Shown: positions 8,788-17,234 of the stretch, in pieces | Numbering within the stretch: position 1 is the stretch's first letter | Layout of the letters: every line of letters starts with the position of its first letter | Source of the DNA: Bacteroidota bacterium | Lineage (GTDB): Bacteria > Bacteroidota > Bacteroidia > Flavobacteriales > Weeksellaceae | Direction of reading: 5' to 3' | Length of the DNA stretch: 44,596 nucleotides | Assembly (NCBI GenBank): GCA_023461035.1 | Contig: JAEWOD010000028.1 | Span: forward strand, 1 to 44,596 | Program-made: the position numbers and the translations under genes | Notes under the pieces: model-generated | Databases searched by the model: none | Told to the model about the DNA's origin: nothing | The model's input: the letters and a program-made list of their open reading frames with translations, nothing else

Positions 8788-9606
8788 TTATCCCAACAGC
8801 ACATCCAAGCTCATCATCACCACAAACCCGCCTACAAAGCCAAGTGTCGCAATGTCGGTATTTCCGCTTTGTTGGGTTTCCGGAACCACTTCTTCAATGA
8901 CCACATAAATCATCGCTGCTGCTGCAAATGCAAGTGCATAAGGTAAAATAGGTGTAAAAAACGTAACCGCCAAGGCTCCCAAAACACCAAAAATAGGTTC
9001 GACGATGGCCGATGCCTGTCCGTACATAAAGCTTTTGGAACGGGAAAGACCCATCCGGCGAAGTGGCATCGCCACAGCAATTCCTTCCGGAAAATTCTGA
9101 ATTCCAATCCCGATTGCCAACGTCAATGCACCGGCAATCGTTGCTTCCGGTATCCCAGCCGCTACTCCACCAAACAAAACGCCGACCGCCAATCCTTCGG
9201 GAATATTGTGCAACGTAATGGCCAAAGTCAATAAAGTAGTCCGTTGCCAAGGCGTTTTTACGCCTTCCGCCTTTTTAAAATTAATATGTAAATGGGGTAA
9301 GACTTTGTCCAATCCAAATAAAAACATGGCTCCCAAGATAAATCCGACAGCAACCGGAACTATTTTCATGATGCCTTCTCCCTTGCTCATATCTATGGCC
9401 GGAGCAAGTAAACTCCAGTAACTCGCCGCTATCATCACACCTCCCGTAAATCCAAGCATCCCGTCCAACAAAGCCCTGTTCATGTTTTTAAAGAAAAACA
9501 CAAAAGCCGCTCCCAAAGCTGTAACTCCCCAGGTAAAAAGAGTGGCATAAAAGGCAGCCAGAATAGGATTGATGCTTTCAAAATAAGCAATGATAGAATC
9601 AAACAT
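8788..9606 (-). CDS. ZIP family divalent metal transporter
   Basis: Inner-membrane metal importer of 272 residues with about eight membrane helices. The metal-path motifs HNIPEGLAVGV (helix IV) and NFPEGIAVA (helix V) are intact, placing it in the ZupT/GufA branch that moves zinc and sometimes iron or manganese. The ATG at 9604-9606 is chosen because the upstream TTG overlaps the predicted -7 box. An inverted repeat inside the promoter suggests metal-dependent repression. The gene stands alone; no binding protein or ATPase is needed for this family. Confidence 0.92.
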   Translation of the reverse strand: MFDSIIAYFESINPILAAFYATLFTWGVTALGAAFVFFFKNMNRALLDGMLGFTGGVMIAASYWSLLAPAIDMSKGEGIMKIVPVAVGFILGAMFLFGLDKVLPHLHINFKKAEGVKTPWQRTTLLTLAITLHNIPEGLAVGVLFGGVAAGIPEATIAGALTLAIGIGIQNFPEGIAVAMPLRRMGLSRSKSFMYGQASAIVEPIFGVLGALAVTFFTPILPYALAFAAAAMIYVVIEEVVPETQQSGNTDIATLGFVGGFVVMMSLDVLLG

Positions 9607-9621
9607 AGATTTAATTTTTGT

Positions 9622-9654
9622 CAAATGTAATTAATAGTTAGAATAATCTAACAA
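9622..9654 (-). promoter_or_regulatory. Promoter of ZIP gene with an operator-like inverted repeat
   Basis: On the minus strand, TACATTTG (9622-9629) matches the Bacteroidota -7 consensus TAnnTTTG, with TTG at 9652-9654, a slightly long 22-nt spacer. Inside the spacer lies GTTAGA-ATAA-TCTAAC (9637-9652), a perfect 6+6 inverted repeat. A protein bound here would block polymerase. By analogy with DtxR/MntR-type sites, a metal-responsive repressor is plausible, but this is inference. Confidence 0.5.
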
Positions 9655-9724
9655 TTGTATTTAGGAAAATTTTCAACCTTCTTTAACCGATTATCCTTAG
9701 TTTTGAAAAAAATCTAATTGGAAT

Positions 9725-10597
9725 ATGAGCAAAGCTGCATCTGAATTGGTTTTAAATCCAGACGGAAGTGTTTATCACTGTAATATCTTACCGGAACAAT
9801 TGGCTGATTTGGTAATCACGGTCGGTGATCCGGATCGGGTGGAAAAAGTTTCCCGGTATTTTGATTCCGTGGAATTCAAAACCCAAAAACGGGAAATCGT
9901 TACTCATACCGGCAGCCTGAACGGCAAAAGGATTACGGTGATTTCTACCGGAATGGGAACGGATAACATCGACATCGTGTTTAGCGAACTGGATGCGTTG
10001 GCCAACATAGACTTGAAAATCGGTGAGATCAAAGAGGATTTCAGACAGTTGAGCTTTGTCCGTTTAGGGACTTCAGGAGCCTTGCATTCAGACCTTCCGG
10101 TAGATAGTTTTGTTTTGAGTTCACATGGATTGGGTATGGATGGTTTGTTACATTTTTATGAAGATTCTTTATTGGTTCGGGATTTGGATATGGAAGAAGC
10201 CTTTTATGAGCATGCAGATTGGGATGATTCAAAAGCGGTTCCTTATGTCGTAAAAGGTTCATCTGAATTGCTGGAAAAACTTTCATCTGAACAAACAAAT
10301 TCAGGAATTACTGCTACGGCTTTGGGTTTTTACGGGCCACAAGGAAGATTTTTACGTTTACGTCCAAACCCTTTTGACATCAATGAGAAACTGGCATCAT
10401 TTGAACACAGAGGACATCGAATCACCAATTTCGAAATGGAAACTTCCGGGATTTATGGATTGGCAGCTATGATGGGGCATGAAGCGCTTTCGGTTAACTG
10501 TATTGTGGCCAATCGCGCGCTGGGCGAATTCAGTAAGGATTCGTATGCTTCGGTCGATAAGATGATTCAGTATGCATTGGAGAAGTTGACGAGTTAA
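9725..10597 (+). CDS. Nucleoside phosphorylase (uridine phosphorylase-like)
   Basis: 290-residue cytoplasmic enzyme of the PNP/UDP family, which splits nucleosides with phosphate into base and ribose 1-phosphate for salvage. Family signatures are the phosphate-binding VGDPDRVEKVSRYFD, the STGMGTDNIDIV loop, and NFEMETSGIYGLAA, where the Glu-Met-Glu segment contacts the ribose. Uridine is a likely substrate from the overall Bacteroidota subtype, but purine specificity cannot be excluded. A TAGTTTTG -7 match lies at 9698-9705. The gene is monocistronic between the divergent ZIP gene and an outer-membrane-type gene. Confidence 0.9.
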   Translation: MSKAASELVLNPDGSVYHCNILPEQLADLVITVGDPDRVEKVSRYFDSVEFKTQKREIVTHTGSLNGKRITVISTGMGTDNIDIVFSELDALANIDLKIGEIKEDFRQLSFVRLGTSGALHSDLPVDSFVLSSHGLGMDGLLHFYEDSLLVRDLDMEEAFYEHADWDDSKAVPYVVKGSSELLEKLSSEQTNSGITATALGFYGPQGRFLRLRPNPFDINEKLASFEHRGHRITNFEMETSGIYGLAAMMGHEALSVNCIVANRALGEFSKDSYASVDKMIQYALEKLTS

Positions 10598-10665
10598 ACA
10601 CGAGGTGATATTTTTCATAATTAAATTGATGTGAATTTTTACATATTTGCAAAAAATTTTCAAAT

Positions 10666-11337
10666 ATGAAATCTTTACTAAACATTTTCATTTTTACCAT
10701 TTGCAGTTTTACGTTTGCACAGCAAATTGAATTCGGCGCCTATTTTGGTTATGGATATAACAATATCGTGGATGCGCGTATCAAAGAAGGACGAGCTGTA
10801 ATCGGTGATGCACTTTGGGATTTAAGCAAAGGAGGAATTATCACCTATTATTTTAAAACTCCAGATCAGAACCATCTTAGAGGAAGACTAAGTGTTCTAT
10901 ATAAAAATGAAGATAAAGGTTCTAGAAGTGAAACTTTTAAAGAAGCCAAATATCAGTTTAATTCTAATATGTTTGGATTGCTTTTCGGTGCAGGAAGAGA
11001 AATTGGAAACGGTTTTTTACTCTATACAGATGTGGGTGTAGGATACACCATGTTTGATACTGAAAATATTTACAAAGGAAATGTGCATGAATTGGATGCA
11101 TTTCTTTTGATGGATGATTATTTTGAAATCAAAGACCATGAAATTAATTTCCTATTTGATTTAGGATTAGAAAAAATTGTGTTGAAAGACCGTTTGAAAT
11201 TATTCTTTGAAATGAATACCAATCCTGCCATTGCTCGTTTCAATAAAAGCGAAGGAAAATACCGCAATCAAGGAATTGGTTTTTCATTGGGCGCAAAATA
11301 TGTCATCAACCTCAAAAAAGATGATACGTTCGAATAA
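10666..11337 (+). CDS. Secreted beta-barrel-like outer membrane protein, unknown function
   Basis: 223 residues beginning with a Sec signal peptide (MKSLLNIFIFTICSFTFAQ, probable cleavage after FAQ). The mature part alternates aromatic/glycine beta strands (EFGAYFGYGYNN, FGLLFGAGREIGNGFLLYTDVGVGYTMF, FSLGAKYVI) typical of small outer membrane beta-barrels or porin-like proteins. No specific family is recognised. It carries no T9SS C-terminal domain. It lies 68 nt after the phosphorylase gene, possibly with its own promoter. Confidence 0.7.
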   Translation: MKSLLNIFIFTICSFTFAQQIEFGAYFGYGYNNIVDARIKEGRAVIGDALWDLSKGGIITYYFKTPDQNHLRGRLSVLYKNEDKGSRSETFKEAKYQFNSNMFGLLFGAGREIGNGFLLYTDVGVGYTMFDTENIYKGNVHELDAFLLMDDYFEIKDHEINFLFDLGLEKIVLKDRLKLFFEMNTNPAIARFNKSEGKYRNQGIGFSLGAKYVINLKKDDTFE

Positions 11338-11377
11338 TTCTTAATCCTCACTTTTCATCAATTAATTAACCTTATTT

Positions 11378-11704
11378 TTAACTCAAAACCGAATAAAAAT
11401 CCTCGATGATTTCCAGTTCGGTGCGGAAAGCATGCATTTTATCGGCAAATTTTTCCAAAGATTTCTTTTGCAAAGAACTTGCATAGTTTTGTTTATAATC
11501 ATCCAACTCCGCAGCTGAATGACAAGTATATTGCGCCGAATAATTTCGGAGTCCATCCTCTTTATGTGAAGTCAATTTGGAAAAACGGCAGGAAATAAAC
11601 TTGCCCGTATTCATCACTTCGGGAATATGGATTTTACGCATCCATTCCCGCCATTCGGATTCGATACTCTCTTCTACGCTGATGGTCACACTGTAAATAA
11701 TCAT
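11378..11704 (-). CDS. DUF4286 family protein
   Basis: 108-residue protein matching the Bacteroidota DUF4286 family: an MIIYSVTISVEESIESEW-type first strand, WMRKIHIPEVMNTG, and the C-terminal Ala/Lys-rich helix. The fold resembles an alpha/beta dimeric barrel; the function is unknown. The ATG at 11702-11704 is chosen because the possible 40-residue upstream extension is low-complexity sequence encoded by a 7-nt periodic repeat array that lies upstream. It is convergent with the outer membrane protein gene. Confidence 0.82.
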   Translation of the reverse strand: MIIYSVTISVEESIESEWREWMRKIHIPEVMNTGKFISCRFSKLTSHKEDGLRNYSAQYTCHSAAELDDYKQNYASSLQKKSLEKFADKMHAFRTELEIIEDFYSVLS

Positions 11705-11744
11705 TTGTTTTTTTTCTGAAACGAAGATAAGGAAATTTAGTTTT

Positions 11745-11842
11745 GCGTTATGAGATTTGGGTGATGGGTTTTGAGTTGCGCATTGCGCATTTTGAGTTTT
11801 GATTGTGAGTTTACAAATCACCAATCACTCATGGCAATTCAC
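11745..11842. repeat. Heptameric degenerate repeat array upstream of DUF4286 gene
   Basis: The sequence can be cut into fourteen consecutive 7-nt units in one register: gcgttat, gagattt, gggtgat, gggtttt, gagttgc, gcattgc, gcatttt, gagtttt, gattgtg and so on, nine starting with G. It is noncoding and fills the divergent spacer between DUF4286 and the M20 dipeptidase gene. Similar 7-nt arrays occur at four other spacers here. Confidence 0.7.
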
Positions 11843-11885
11843 TTAAAATTCCTACATTAGCTTATTATTCAAATTTTACTTTAAA

Positions 11886-13268
11886 ATGGATCAAACGCAA
11901 AGGTTTATTGAAGAAAACAAAGACCGATTTCTAAACGAACTTATCGAATTATTAAAAATACCATCTGTCAGTGCAGATCCGGCTTATAATCAGGATGTAT
12001 TAAATACGGCTGATAAGGTTGCCGAATACTTGAAAGCAGCCGGAGCAGACAATGTGGAGGTCTGTGAAACCAAAGGTTATCCTGTTGTCTATGGCGAAAA
12101 ACTCATCGATTCCAACCTACCGACTGTTTTGGTATATGGACACTATGATGTTCAACCACCCGATCCTATGGATTTATGGGAATCCGGGCCTTTTGAACCC
12201 GTCATCAAAAAAACGGAAATCCATCCCGAAGGAGCCATTTTTGCCAGAGGTTCTGCTGATGATAAAGGACAATTCTTTATGCATGTCAAAGCGTTTGAAG
12301 CAATGAATCATACGGGTCAGCTTCCTTGTAATGTGAAATTTATGATCGAAGGAGAAGAAGAAGTCGGTTCCGGTTCTTTGGGAGATTTCGTGCGTGAGAA
12401 CAAAGAAAAGCTAAAAAATGATATCATTTTGATTTCCGATACCGAAATCATTTCAAACGATCAACCCTCAATTTCCGTAGGATTACGCGGGTTGAGTTAT
12501 GTAGAAGTAGAAGTAAAAGGAGCGGATCTGGATATGCATTCGGGCGTTTATGGCGGTGCTGTTCCCAATCCGTTGAATGTTCTTTCCCGTATGATCGCCA
12601 AATTACATGATGATGACGGACGCATAACCATTCCCGGATTTTATGATGATGTTCAGGAACTTTCACCTGAAGACAAAGCGGATTTGGATAAAATTCCATT
12701 TAGTCTGGAGGCCTATAAAAAATCAATCGGCATTTCCGACATTCAAGGAGAAAAAGGATATTCGACGATCGAAAGAGCTTCTGTACGTCCAACACTTGAC
12801 GTAAACGGAATGTGGGGCGGATACATAGGAAAAGGAGCTAAAACGGTGATTCCGTCGCATGCTTATGCCAAAATTTCGATGCGATTGGTTCCGGCACAAG
12901 ATCCTGATAAAATCACAAAATTATTTGCAGACTATTTCCCTACGTTGGCACCGTCATCGGTTGAAGTAAAAGTAATTCCACATCATGGCGGACAAGCTTA
13001 TGTTTTACCAACTTCAGATAAAGGTTTCCAGGCTGCCAAAAAAGCCATGACCCAGACATTTGGAAAAGAAGCGCTGGCTGCGCGTGGTGGTGGAAGCATT
13101 CCTATCGTGGCTTTATTTGAAAAAGAATTGGGTTCTAAATCGGTATTGATGGGATTTGGGTTAAATTCGGATGTGATCCATTCGCCCAACGAAAATTTCG
13201 GATTGTTTAATTTTTATAAAGGAATTGAAACGATTCCGTATTTCTTTAAATATTATGTAGAAGGATAA
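11886..13268 (+). CDS. M20 family dipeptidase
   Basis: 460-residue cytoplasmic zinc peptidase of the M20 dipeptidase group. The metal ligands and catalytic residues are visible: GHYDVQPPD (His and Asp around residues 92-94), the bridging Asp in ARGSADDKG, catalytic EGEEEVGS, and the Asp of ISDTEI. The dimerisation lid domain begins at RGLSYVEVEVKG with DMHSGVYGGAVPNP, and the final ligand His is in VIHSPNENF. The length is normal. It is a single gene with a clear terminator 29 nt downstream, and probably cleaves di- or short peptides taken up by the cell. Confidence 0.92.
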   Translation: MDQTQRFIEENKDRFLNELIELLKIPSVSADPAYNQDVLNTADKVAEYLKAAGADNVEVCETKGYPVVYGEKLIDSNLPTVLVYGHYDVQPPDPMDLWESGPFEPVIKKTEIHPEGAIFARGSADDKGQFFMHVKAFEAMNHTGQLPCNVKFMIEGEEEVGSGSLGDFVRENKEKLKNDIILISDTEIISNDQPSISVGLRGLSYVEVEVKGADLDMHSGVYGGAVPNPLNVLSRMIAKLHDDDGRITIPGFYDDVQELSPEDKADLDKIPFSLEAYKKSIGISDIQGEKGYSTIERASVRPTLDVNGMWGGYIGKGAKTVIPSHAYAKISMRLVPAQDPDKITKLFADYFPTLAPSSVEVKVIPHHGGQAYVLPTSDKGFQAAKKAMTQTFGKEALAARGGGSIPIVALFEKELGSKSVLMGFGLNSDVIHSPNENFGLFNFYKGIETIPYFFKYYVEG

Positions 13269-13296
13269 TTCAGGAATCTAAACATCATATAAGAGA

Positions 13297-13316
13297 GCGG
13301 CAATTGCCGCTTTTTT
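13297..13316 (+). terminator. Intrinsic terminator after M20 dipeptidase
   Basis: GCGGC-AATT-GCCGC (13297-13310) followed by six T. The T run reaches into the stop codon of the convergent gene. Confidence 0.88.
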
Positions 13317-13875
13317 ACCACCCTTTTGCTTCCGGCAAAGCATAATCAATCGTATCTACTTCAGATTGCCATGGTGCCTGATGAAATTTCCAGGATTTGT
13401 CATTATTATCCATTCGTTTGGAAATGGATTCTTCTCCCCATTGGTAGCCTACTTTAAATTCCTTATCTCCATAACGAATGGTTCCAAAAACATAAGGTGT
13501 GGAAAAGCCGGAGACGCCGTTGGTAAATATGGTTGCTTTTTCAATTTGGAAAGTGGAACCGACCGGAAAAATATCTATTTTCTTTAAGTCAGGCTCTGCC
13601 ATCGTTTTTTGTTGTTCTACATATTGCCATTTCGGATGAGCTTTATCTAAAATGATATAGGGATAATTCCGGTCTTCATTCAACGAAATCAATTCTTTAA
13701 AAACTACTACTTCCTGATGCAGAGGTACGGTTTTTCCCACCCATTCTTGAAAAGGTTCCAATTTACTTATGTCTTTAGATTTCACTTTAATGGTCGCGTA
13801 AATGATAAAGCTAAAAACCAAAATCCCAAAAACAAAGATTCCCAATAGAATCCATAAAACTTTTTTAATCGGCAT
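13315..13875 (-). CDS. Single-pass membrane protein of unknown function
   Basis: 186 residues starting MPIKKVLWILLGIF with one N-terminal membrane helix (about residues 5-27), followed by an extracytoplasmic domain of about 155 residues with an alternating beta pattern (KVGYQWGEESISKRM). No family is recognised. The ATG at 13873-13875 is preferred: an extension upstream would run backwards through the rplQ terminator and overlap the rplQ coding end out of frame. It lies downstream of the ribosomal operon on the same strand but beyond its terminator, so it is likely expressed separately. Confidence 0.7.
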   Translation of the reverse strand: MPIKKVLWILLGIFVFGILVFSFIIYATIKVKSKDISKLEPFQEWVGKTVPLHQEVVVFKELISLNEDRNYPYIILDKAHPKWQYVEQQKTMAEPDLKKIDIFPVGSTFQIEKATIFTNGVSGFSTPYVFGTIRYGDKEFKVGYQWGEESISKRMDNNDKSWKFHQAPWQSEVDTIDYALPEAKGW

Positions 13876-13944
13876 GATAGAATATAGAAAAGTAAAGGTC
13901 GGATAATTTGGAAACATCCGCCCACTGGAACTATAAAATTTAAC

Positions 13945-13978
13945 AAATAAAAAAGGCAACCTTTTCAGATTGCCTTTG
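13945..13978 (-). terminator. Terminator of the ribosomal protein operon
   Basis: On the minus strand AAAGGCAA pairs with TTGCCTTT (13952-13959 with 13970-13977) around a 10-nt loop and is followed by a T-rich tract. It lies just after rplQ and ends the 14-gene block. Confidence 0.88.
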
Positions 13979-13996
13979 TAGTTATTTAAAAGAAAA

Positions 13997-14602
13997 TTAA
14001 TCTTTATTTTCTTCTGTTCCTTCTTCAGCAGGAGTTTCTGGTGTTTCTTCGGAAGTTTCTTCAGCAACAGTTTCCTCAGCAATTTCAGTTTTTGGTTCTT
14101 CAACCGGAGCCTCCTCTACCGGAGTTTCTTCTGCTTTTACTTCTTCTACTGTTTCTTCTTTTTTCGTTTCCGTTTCAGCAGCTTTGCTACCACCTCTTCT
14201 ACTTCTTCTTGTTTTCTTTTCTGGTTTTGCAGAAGTGTATAGCTCGTTAAAATCCACCAATTCGATCATCGCCGTATCGGCACTGTCTCCATGACGGAAT
14301 CCGGTTTTGATGATACGGGTATATCCGCCCGGACGATCGCCTATTTTTGGAGCTACTTCACGAAATAATTCCGCAACGGCTTCTTTGTCTTGCAAATAGC
14401 TAAATACCACACGACGGTTGTTGGTGTCGTCTGTCTTTGCTTTTGTAAGCAAAGGTTCAATGTATCGTTGCAAAGATTTGGCTTTGGCAACGGTGGTGTT
14501 GATTCTTTTATGTGTAATCAAAGAGGAAGCCATGTTGGATAGCATCGCTTTTCTGTGCGAAGCTGTTCTTCCTAAATGATTGATTTTTTTACCGTGTCTC
14601 AT
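13997..14602 (-). CDS. rplQ: 50S ribosomal protein L17 with long acidic tail
   Basis: L17 core in residues 1-120 (MRHGKKINHLGRTASHRKAM, KRINTTVAKAKSLQRYIEPL), followed by an unusual tail of about 75 residues made almost only of Glu, Thr, Pro, Ala and Val (such as EETPVEEAPVEEPKTEIAEE). Bacterial L17 is usually near 120-130 residues, so the tail is an extension. It is the last gene of the operon, ten bases after rpoA. L17 lies near the peptide exit tunnel; what the acidic tail contacts is unknown. Confidence 0.97.
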   Translation of the reverse strand: MRHGKKINHLGRTASHRKAMLSNMASSLITHKRINTTVAKAKSLQRYIEPLLTKAKTDDTNNRRVVFSYLQDKEAVAELFREVAPKIGDRPGGYTRIIKTGFRHGDSADTAMIELVDFNELYTSAKPEKKTRRSRRGGSKAAETETKKEETVEEVKAEETPVEEAPVEEPKTEIAEETVAEETSEETPETPAEEGTEENKD

Positions 14603-14612
14603 TGTAATAAAA

Positions 14613-15605
14613 TTATTCTACGTCTAACTTATATTTGGAAATATCCATTCCGAAACTTAATCCTTTGTTGTCAACCAATTCTTCCAATTCGGTCAATGAT
14701 TTTTTCCCGAAATTTCTGAACTTCATCAAGTCTGATTTGTTGTAAGAAACCAATTCGCCTAAAGTTTCAACTTCAGCTGCTTTCAAACAATTCAATGCGC
14801 GTACTGATAAATCCATGTCCACCAATTTGGTTTTCAATAATTGTCTCATGTGCAAAGCTTCTTCGTCATAAGTTTCGCCATAGGCTACTTCTTCTGCTTC
14901 CAAAGTGATGCGTTCATCTGAGAACAACATGAAATGATGAATCAGGATTTTGGCAGTTTCTGTCAATGCGTCTTGTGGAGAAATAGAACCGTCAGTGGTA
15001 ATTTCCAAAACCAGCTTTTCATAGTCGGTTTTTTGTTCCACACGATAGTTCTCCACGCTGTAACGAACGTTCTTGATCGGTGTATAAATCGCATCAATAG
15101 CGATGGTTCCGATGGGTGCATTGGCTTTTTTATTATCATCAGCCGGTACATAACCACGTCCTTTTTCGATGGTAAAGGTGAAATCCAATTTCACTTTTTT
15201 ATCCATGTTGGCAATTACGAAATCAGGATTTAAGATTTGGAATCCGGAAATAAATTTCCCCAAATCACCTGCGGTCAATTGTTCTTGCCCGGAAATGGAA
15301 ACGGTAACGGTTTCAGAATCGGTTTCGCTGATTTGTCTTTTGAATCGAACTTTTTTCAAGTTCAAGATAATTTCGGTCATGTCTTCCACCACTCCTGAAA
15401 TGGTTGAGAATTCATGGTCAACTCCTTCGATTTTTACAGAAGTAATGGCGTATCCTTCCAGAGAAGAAAGCAATACTCTGCGCAAAGCGTTTCCGATGGT
15501 CAGACCGTAACCCGGTTCTAACGGACGGAATTCGAATTGTCCAAAATTAGCGTCTGATTCGATTAAGACTACTTTGTCCGGCTTTATAAAGTTTAAAATT
15601 GTCAT
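14613..15605 (-). CDS. rpoA: DNA-directed RNA polymerase subunit alpha
   Basis: 330 residues, standard for Bacteroidota alpha. The N-terminal assembly domain (about 1-230) contains GYGLTIGNALRRVLLSSL, the hallmark of dimerisation. The C-terminal domain (about 255-330) has the helix-hairpin-helix DNA and activator-binding fold (RALNCLKAAEVETLGELVSY, LMKFRNFGKKSLTELEEL). It follows rpsD by 76 nt and precedes rplQ by ten bases, the classic alpha-operon order. Confidence 0.98.
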   Translation of the reverse strand: MTILNFIKPDKVVLIESDANFGQFEFRPLEPGYGLTIGNALRRVLLSSLEGYAITSVKIEGVDHEFSTISGVVEDMTEIILNLKKVRFKRQISETDSETVTVSISGQEQLTAGDLGKFISGFQILNPDFVIANMDKKVKLDFTFTIEKGRGYVPADDNKKANAPIGTIAIDAIYTPIKNVRYSVENYRVEQKTDYEKLVLEITTDGSISPQDALTETAKILIHHFMLFSDERITLEAEEVAYGETYDEEALHMRQLLKTKLVDMDLSVRALNCLKAAEVETLGELVSYNKSDLMKFRNFGKKSLTELEELVDNKGLSFGMDISKYKLDVE

Positions 15606-15681
15606 CTTTTTTTCTAAGATTTTTTAGTTTAACCAAAACCTTTCGGTTTCTCCACTTGTTATAAATTCTAGTATTCTAAAA

Positions 15682-16284
15682 TTATTTAGAATATAATTCG
15701 ACGATCAATTGTTCTTTGATGTCTTCCGGAATCTGAACTCTTTCCGGAACGGAGTTAAATGTACCTGACATTTGCTCGTCATTCCAGATCAACCAGTCAT
15801 AATTAGATCGAGATTTCAATGAATCTGTGATTGCACTTAGTGTTTTGGATTTTTCGCGCACGGCTACTACATCACCTGCTTTCAACTGATAAGATGGGAT
15901 GTTTACCACTTCTCCGTTTACAGTAATGTGTTTATGTGATACGAATTGTCTTGCTGCGCTACGGCTCGGAGCGATTCCGAAACGGTAAACAACGTTATCC
16001 AAACGGGATTCGCAAAGTTGTAACAAAATCTCACCTGTGATTCCCGGTTTTGCGTTTGCTTTTTTGTACATATTTGCAAACTGACGCTCAAGGATACCAT
16101 AGGTATATTTCGCTTTTTGTTTTTCTTCTAACTGAACTGCGTACTCCGATTTTTTTCCTCTTCTTTTATTCGGGCCATGCATTCCCGGAGGGTATTTTTT
16201 CTTTTCGAAGCTTTTATCGTCACCAAAGATGGTTTGTCCGAATTTTCTAGCGATTTTGGTTTTTGGTCCTGTATATCTTGCCAT
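15682..16284 (-). CDS. rpsD: 30S ribosomal protein S4
   Basis: 200-residue primary rRNA-binding protein that nucleates 30S assembly. The S4 RNA-binding domain is at about 90-155 (CESRLDNVVYRFGIAPSRSA, HKHITVNGEVVNIPSY). The N-terminus (MARYTGPKTKIARKFG) lacks the four cysteines of zinc-binding S4 forms, so it is the zinc-free type. In E. coli S4 represses the alpha operon; no pseudoknot-type site was identified here. The spacer in front carries a 4 x 7-nt tandem repeat. Confidence 0.97.
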   Translation of the reverse strand: MARYTGPKTKIARKFGQTIFGDDKSFEKKKYPPGMHGPNKRRGKKSEYAVQLEEKQKAKYTYGILERQFANMYKKANAKPGITGEILLQLCESRLDNVVYRFGIAPSRSAARQFVSHKHITVNGEVVNIPSYQLKAGDVVAVREKSKTLSAITDSLKSRSNYDWLIWNDEQMSGTFNSVPERVQIPEDIKEQLIVELYSK

Positions 16285-16293
16285 TTTAATCTA

Positions 16294-16321
16294 AATTTTG
16301 AATTTTGAATTTTGAATTTTG
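16294..16321. repeat. Perfect 4 x 7-nt tandem repeat between rpsK and rpsD
   Basis: Four exact copies of aattttg in a row (28 nt), followed by an imperfect ttcatt-rich stretch to about 16360. It lies in the transcribed spacer immediately upstream of the rpsD start. Confidence 0.9.
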
Positions 16322-16366
16322 AATGAATTTTCATTTTTCATTCTTCATTCAACATTTTCAATTTTA

Positions 16367-16756
16367 TTACACTCTTCTGCGTTTTGGTGGACGACAACCG
16401 TTGTGCGGCAATGGTGTAACGTCTATGATTTCGCTTACTTCGATACCTCCGTTGTGAATAGTACGGATTGCAGACTCACGACCTTGTCCAGGTCCTTTTA
16501 CATACACTTTCACTCTTCTTAACCCGGCTTCCAAAGCTTGAGCAGTAGCGTCTTGTGCTGCAACCTGAGCAGCATAAGGTGTATTCTTTTTAGATCCTCT
16601 GAAGCCCATTTTCCCGGCAGATGACCAAGAAATAACTTCACCATTTTTATTAGTCAAAGTGATGATCACGTTGTTAAAAGAAGCCTGGATATGTGCTTGT
16701 CCGGTTGCTTCTACTATGACCTTTCTCTTTTTTACTGTTTTTTGATTTTTTGCCAT
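16367..16756 (-). CDS. rpsK: 30S ribosomal protein S11
   Basis: 129 residues, standard length. The core signatures are ASFNNVIITLTNKNGEVISWSSAG and GPGQGRESAIRTI, ending in the basic tail GCRPPKRRRV. S11 forms part of the 30S platform near the mRNA exit and the Shine-Dalgarno cleft. It sits in the canonical rpsM-rpsK-rpsD order, with a 97-nt repeat-filled spacer on the rpsM side. Confidence 0.98.
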   Translation of the reverse strand: MAKNQKTVKKRKVIVEATGQAHIQASFNNVIITLTNKNGEVISWSSAGKMGFRGSKKNTPYAAQVAAQDATAQALEAGLRRVKVYVKGPGQGRESAIRTIHNGGIEVSEIIDVTPLPHNGCRPPKRRRV

Positions 16757-16769
16757 AATGTCAAATCTT

Positions 16770-16846
16770 GTTTAAAGTTTAAGGTTTAATGTCCAAAGTT
16801 TCAATAGTAATTTCCTAACTTGAAACCTGAAGCTTGAAACCTAAAA
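16770..16846. repeat. Heptameric repeat array between rpsM and rpsK
   Basis: Five 7-nt units in register from 16770 (gtttaaa, gtttaag, gtttaat, gtccaaa, gtttcaa), then after a short gap a second set from 16819 (cttgaaa, cctgaag, cttgaaa, cctaaaa). It occupies almost the whole transcribed spacer. Confidence 0.8.
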
Positions 16847-16853
16847 CCAATTA

Positions 16854-17231
16854 CTATTTAGTGGCTTTTTTCTTGTTAGCAACTGTTTTCTTTTTACCTT
16901 TTCTCGTACGAGAATTGTTTTTAGTTCGCTGACCTCTAAGAGGTAATCCAAGACGGTGACGAATTCCTCGCTGACATCCGATGTCCATCATACGTTTGAT
17001 GTTCAATTGGACTTCTGAACGAAGTTCACCTTCCACTTTGTAGTTCTCAGTAATTGCCAAACGGATTGCGTTGATTTCATCATCGTTCCATTCGTTTACT
17101 TTTTTGTCTCTGTCGACATTGGCTTGATCCAATATCTTCTGTGCTGTGCTTTTACCAATTCCGTAGATATAGGTCAAACCTATTTCTCCTCTTTTGTTTT
17201 TTGGCAAATCTACTCCTGAAATACGTGCCAT
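16854..17231 (-). CDS. rpsM: 30S ribosomal protein S13
   Basis: 125 residues: ARISGVDLPKNKRGEIGLTYIYGIG at the N-terminus in two overlapping parts, the helix-two-turn-helix core, the RGIRHRLGLPLRGQRTKNNSRT loop and a lysine-rich tail that reaches toward tRNA. S13 is in the 30S head and contacts the 50S at bridge B1. It begins three bases after the rpmJ stop, showing tight operon structure. Confidence 0.98.
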   Translation of the reverse strand: MARISGVDLPKNKRGEIGLTYIYGIGKSTAQKILDQANVDRDKKVNEWNDDEINAIRLAITENYKVEGELRSEVQLNIKRMMDIGCQRGIRHRLGLPLRGQRTKNNSRTRKGKKKTVANKKKATK

Positions 17232-17234
17232 ATC

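Noticed and set aside
13876..14103. Longer reading frame joining the membrane protein gene to an upstream lysine-rich segment
   Set aside because: The extension overlaps the end of rplQ in another frame and the operon terminator; the ATG at 13875 directly precedes the membrane helix.
14000..14250. Opposite-strand frame of Phe/Leu-rich residues over the rplQ tail
   Set aside because: It is the mirror of the Glu-rich low-complexity tail and has no start context or homologous pattern.
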